Shown: positions 12,644 through 12,759 of the stretch, in pieces | Numbering within the stretch: position 1 is the first letter of the stretch | How the letters are laid out: every line of letters starts with the position of its first letter | Assembly: GCA_021160885.1 (NCBI GenBank) | Contig: JAGHBR010000408.1 | Coordinates: forward strand, 1-12,759 | DNA: 12,759 bases | Source: Caldisericaceae bacterium | GTDB lineage: Bacteria; Calditrichota; Calditrichia; Calditrichales; Calditrichaceae | Reading direction: 5' to 3' | Notes under the pieces: model-generated | What the model was told of the DNA's origin: nothing | What the model saw: the letters and a program-made list of their open reading frames with translations, nothing else | Database searches by the model: none | Made by a program: the position numbers and the translations under genes

Positions 12644-12759
12644 TTTTGATTCTCCTCATCATTGGTTAAAAATTCAAAAATTTCCGAAATTCTTTCTTTT
12701 ATGGTTTCATCCTTACTTTCCATTAATGTCTTCTTCTGATTTAAAGTTTCTACAAAAAC
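12640..12759 (-). CDS. C-terminal end of an unidentified gene (truncated by window edge)
   Basis: An open minus-strand frame runs in from the window edge and gives 39 residues ending ...IFEFLTNDEENQK before a TGA that overlaps the NifX-like ATG as ATGA. The segment is charged and probably helical (MESKDETIKERISEIFEFL). An internal ATG at 12723 lacks a good ribosome site, so the gene most likely starts further upstream. The family cannot be told from this piece. By neighbourhood it could be a Mrp/MinD-type ATPase or another partner of the NifX-like protein, but no motif shows it. Confidence 0.55.
   Translation of the reverse strand, partial: VFVETLNQKKTLMESKDETIKERISEIFEFLTNDEENQK

Overview
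The window looks like chromosomal DNA of an anaerobic or microaerophilic bacterium of moderate GC content. Most genes have strong AGGAGG-type Shine-Dalgarno sequences, which argues against Bacteroidota. The anaerobe-type gene content (NifX-like proteins, DUF5320-like and CGGC-type proteins, a radical SAM enzyme, an Fe-S flavoenzyme) would fit a deep-branching lineage such as Calditrichota. That placement is only an inference; no rRNA or tRNA gene is present to settle it.

Layout: the plus strand carries only the left end, the 3' part of mutL (mismatch-repair endonuclease) followed 1 nt later by miaA (tRNA isopentenyltransferase). Everything from about 2000 to 12759 is on the minus strand. Read in transcription order (right to left), it begins with the end of an unidentified gene that overlaps a NifX-like gene by ATGA. 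A 172-nt spacer with a small palindrome follows, then a DUF5320-like Gly/Arg/aromatic-rich gene and a strong intrinsic terminator. Next come a Cys-rich group (zinc ribbon, CGGC protein, zinc ribbon) and an overlapping methyltransferase. After a 92-nt spacer there is a tight run of nine genes: an MBL-fold hydrolase, a FadH-like NADH:flavin oxidoreductase, a stand-alone archaeal-type threonyl-tRNA editing domain, a sirtuin, two half-size permeases, a radical SAM enzyme, a second NifX-like protein and a UbiE-like methyltransferase. A 245-nt spacer with a REP-like hairpin and a perfect 9-1-9 palindrome leads to a putative heavy-metal exporter, convergent with miaA.

How the genes may work together: the right third (NifX-like, DUF5320-like, zinc ribbons, CGGC) resembles the metal/Fe-S-handling neighbourhoods that surround orange-protein-type NifX homologues in anaerobes. 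The long run joins small-molecule redox and metal chemistry (MBL, Fe-S flavoenzyme, radical SAM, NifX, methyltransferases, permeases) with two protein-quality or NAD-dependent functions (Thr-tRNA editing, sirtuin). Very short gaps and stop/start contacts support co-transcription of most of this run. A shared pathway is inference. Functional names come from motifs recognised by eye, without database searches.
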